Source: Nilaparvata lugens (Eukaryota; Arthropoda; Insecta; Hemiptera; Delphacidae). Taken from it: 64,000 bases of DNA. Under the pieces are notes generated by a model. That model saw only the letters and a list, made by a program, of their open reading frames with translations, did no database searches and had not been told where the DNA came from. Numbering within the stretch: position 1 is the first letter of the stretch; each line of letters begins with the position of its first letter. Location of the stretch: NCBI RefSeq assembly GCF_014356525.2, contig NC_052506.1, forward strand, positions 20,673,916 to 20,737,915, read 5' to 3'. Shown here in pieces: positions 62,018 through 64,000 of this stretch. Position numbers and translations under genes: made by a program.

Positions 62018-62196
62018 TTGCAGTCACAATACACGTTTATAATAACTCCATCCTGACTGGAGCCAATACTGGCCTGACTCTAGTGTTATGGAGTGATATT
62101 TCTCATTCATGTATTTGGTTTAATATTTTTGATAAATTAGTGGATGTTTGTGATGCGAGTGTGAGTTCAGTGTACGTCTGATTAGAATTATCGATT
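62018..62196. repeat. Repeat X, left part, interrupted copy
   Basis: cacaatacacgtttataata, tgtatttggtttaatatttt and gtgatgcgagtgtgag match 58860-59010. Ends in the target duplication AATTATCGATT (62186-62196). Confidence 0.8.
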
Positions 62197-63241
62197 CTCT
62201 CTCTTGGGTTAACAGCCGTAGGGCTGGTTGGCAGCAGCTCTCCATGCTTTTCTGTCTTCCTCTCATATTCCTTCCCTCAACCATTCCCTCCATTATCCTT
62301 GTCAGTAGAGTGTCATGTCTGATGATGTGGCCAATCAGCTGTGCTCTTCTTTGCTTGATCCACTTCAAGAAGTTCCGGTTCTCTCCCACTCTTTCAAAAA
62401 CCTGCTCATTTGTAATCATATCTCTCCAACTGATCTTCATCATTCTTCTGTAGCACCATGCCTCGAATGCAGCCAATCTTCTTTCCTCTCTCACCCCCAT
62501 TGTCCACGCCTCACTTCCATATGTTGCAGTACTCCATACATACGTTTTCAACATGTTTTTTCTTACGTCGAGACTTATGTTTTTTGAGGTGAATAGATTT
62601 TTCTTCTTATTGAAGGCAATCTTAGCCTGGGCAATTCTGCTGGCAATGTCCTTGCAGCTTCTTCCATCACTTGTGATTTTGCTACCCAGGTAATTGAACT
62701 CCTTCACTTCATTTACTACCTCATTCCTTAGCTTTACTGCTGAGCTGTTCTCCCCTGTCCTGCAACATATTAGCACTTTGGTCTTTCGGATGTTTATTTT
62801 CAATCTAAACTCTTCCTCCATTATTCTGTCCATTTCATTCAGTGTTTTCTGTAGTTCCTCTTCACTTTCTGCCATTACTGCTATATCATCCGCAAAACGA
62901 AGCATATCTACCGTTTCCCCATGAATTTTCACTCCTGTACAAACTTTTTCTCTCACTCTGTCGATTGCCTTTTGAATATACACATTGAACAAGTATGGGG
63001 ATAGCGCGCATCCTTGTCGTACCCCTTTTTGAATGTGTGCAGATTCCTCTTCATTTCCACTCCTAATAACTCCAATTTCTTGTTTATAGATGTTGTAGAT
63101 CAGTCTTCGGTCTCTGTAGTCTATCCCAATTTGGCGAAGAATGTTGAATAGGATGTTCCAACTTACATTGTCAAATGCTTTTTCAATGTCAATAAAGGCT
63201 ATGCATGTGCGTTTCCCTATCTTCATCTGCTTCTCTATCAC
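62120..63241 (-). pseudogene. RTE-like LINE RT, catalytic and C-terminal part
   Basis: AFIDIEKAFDNVSWNIL, GVRQGCALSPYLFNVYIQKA, LRFADDIAVMAESEEELQ (catalytic FADD), RKTKVLIC, FNYLGSKITSDGR, TYGSEAWTMG, RRMMKISWRDMITNEQV, LIGHIIRHD. This arrangement is common in insect endonuclease-reverse transcriptase LINEs of RTE type. The reading frame continues out of the element below 62197. Confidence 0.9.
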
Positions 63242-63725
63242 CTGTCTCAGCGCCAGAATTGCTTCTCTTGTCCCTACACCCTTTCTAAAGCCAACTGATC
63301 TTCAGACAATTGTTCATCAATTCGTTTTTCTATTCTCCTGAGGATAATTCTGGTAACTATTTTCGATGCATGACTCACTAAGCTCAGCGTACGGTACTCT
63401 TCACATGATCTTGCATTTGATTTCTTTGGTATAGGTACTATAATACACTTTACAAAATCGTCAGGTAACTCTCCAGTCATATATATACTATTTACAAGAT
63501 TATACAGTGCTCTCTTTAACATTCCACCAGACTTTTTCAAGAGCTCTCCTTGTATATCATCTATTCCTGGTGCCTTCCTTTCTTTTAGGTCTCGCAGTGC
63601 TTTTTCAAACTCTTCCATCAACATTGGTGCCCCCAATTCCTGTAGTTCTATCTCGTCTTCTCTTTCCAAGTGCAGATTCTCATTGTCCTCTCCACAGTAC
63701 AGCTGCTCCAGATATTCTTTCCAAC
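62197..63725 (-). mobile_element. 5'-truncated RTE-like LINE with 11-bp target duplication
   Basis: AATTATCGATT flanks both ends (62186-62196 and 63726-63736). On the minus strand, 63725 down to 62197 reads an RT without endonuclease. The 3' end terminates in ...aacccaagagagag. It sits within repeat X, whose uninterrupted copy lies at 58850-59290. Confidence 0.85.
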
Positions 63726-63825
63726 AATTATCGATTGTTTGCACTTTAAAGTGAACATGCTGACATTTCCGCAATACATATTTCTCAACAATCTCAATAA
63801 TACTGGAGCTTCTCTTTTCTTCCAA
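63274..63825 (-). pseudogene. RTE-like LINE RT, N-terminal part
   Basis: RT residues begin about 63725: WKEYLEQLYCGE, ALRDLKERKAPGIDDIQGEL, LPDDFVKCIIVPIPKKSNA, CEEYRTLSLVSHASKIVTRI, EKRIDEQLSEDQL. At about 63291 one base is missing where the family reads QFGFRKG, so the frame breaks. The part above 63736 in this frame belongs to repeat X, not the LINE. Confidence 0.85.
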
Positions 63826-64000
63826 GACTGAAAGGTGCAGCGTCTTAGTTGTCTCGGCTATCCTGGCCTATTCCTTGTTACTAATATCAAGATTTATGAA
63901 TAAGCCTGAGTTTTAAAGCTGATGCTTTCATGATTATTTCAATGATGAATATGTAGGTTACACGCATGTATGGATTGATAAAATAATCTAGATCAAACAT
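63726..64000. repeat. Repeat X, right part, interrupted copy
   Basis: attatcgattgtttgcactt, gtgaacatgctgacatttcc gcaatacatat, atgattatttcaatgatg and gattgataaaataatctaga tcaa match 59026-59275. Confidence 0.8.

Noticed and set aside
1..64000. A novel defence or biosynthetic gene cluster
   Set aside because: The window is insect nuclear DNA with three unrelated housekeeping or structural genes and transposons; no clustered accessory genes are seen.

Overview
The window is nuclear DNA of an insect. It is AT-rich, the genes are split by long introns, the exons are GC-richer islands with GT-AG (once GC-AG) borders, and transposon remnants are dense. The mix of small inverted-repeat elements, and conserved proteins of insect/vertebrate type, fit a hemipteran of planthopper type; the species assignment is an inference, not something the sequence proves. 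No prokaryotic operon, CRISPR array or viral gene is visible.

Three conserved host genes are present. (1) Positions 812-7063, + strand: the 3' end of a type IV collagen alpha chain, covering the last Gly-X-Y residues and the whole NC1 domain. The first NC1 exon occurs twice in a tandem ~1 kb duplication, with identical protein sequence and intact splice sites in both copies. (2) Positions 24021-39199, + strand: 6-phosphogluconate dehydrogenase (Pgd), eight exons giving 479 residues to the stop; only the first few residues (an upstream exon) are missing. One intron uses a GC donor. (3) Positions 60816-41043, - strand: ARMC8, the armadillo-repeat subunit of the CTLH/GID ubiquitin ligase; ten exons giving about 561 residues to the C-terminus, with the 5' exons beyond the right edge. 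Pgd and ARMC8 converge tail to tail, with a tRNA-derived SINE between them.

Layout: 1-2045 tandem exon duplication; 2471-3834 inverted-repeat element, Jockey-like RT fragment and MITE; 4139-7063 rest of collagen NC1; 7064-12390 3' UTR and featureless AT-rich DNA; 12390-16060 LINE inserted head-to-tail behind a truncated copy of itself; 17874-19600 non-coding tandem duplication; 19881-20640 mariner-like foldback; 20969-22497 dead LINE; 23589-39199 Pgd with introns full of MITEs, a hAT element (31996-32981) and a ~500 bp hairpin (28084-28583); 39613-39870 SINE; 41043-60816 ARMC8 with intronic MITEs, a PIF/Harbinger remnant (45743-46568), a 2.2 kb hAT-type element with an 8-bp target duplication (54575-56818) and perfect palindromes; 60808-61200 tandem array repeating an ARMC8 splice acceptor; 62197-63725 RTE-like LINE whose unoccupied target is also in the window at ~59030.

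The genes belong to unrelated processes (basement membrane, pentose phosphate pathway, ubiquitin ligase) and show no sign of working together. The most interesting signals are the duplicated collagen NC1 exon, the multiplied ARMC8 splice acceptor, and several long perfect or near-perfect hairpins inside introns. The close tandem duplications could also be assembly artefacts from joined haplotypes.
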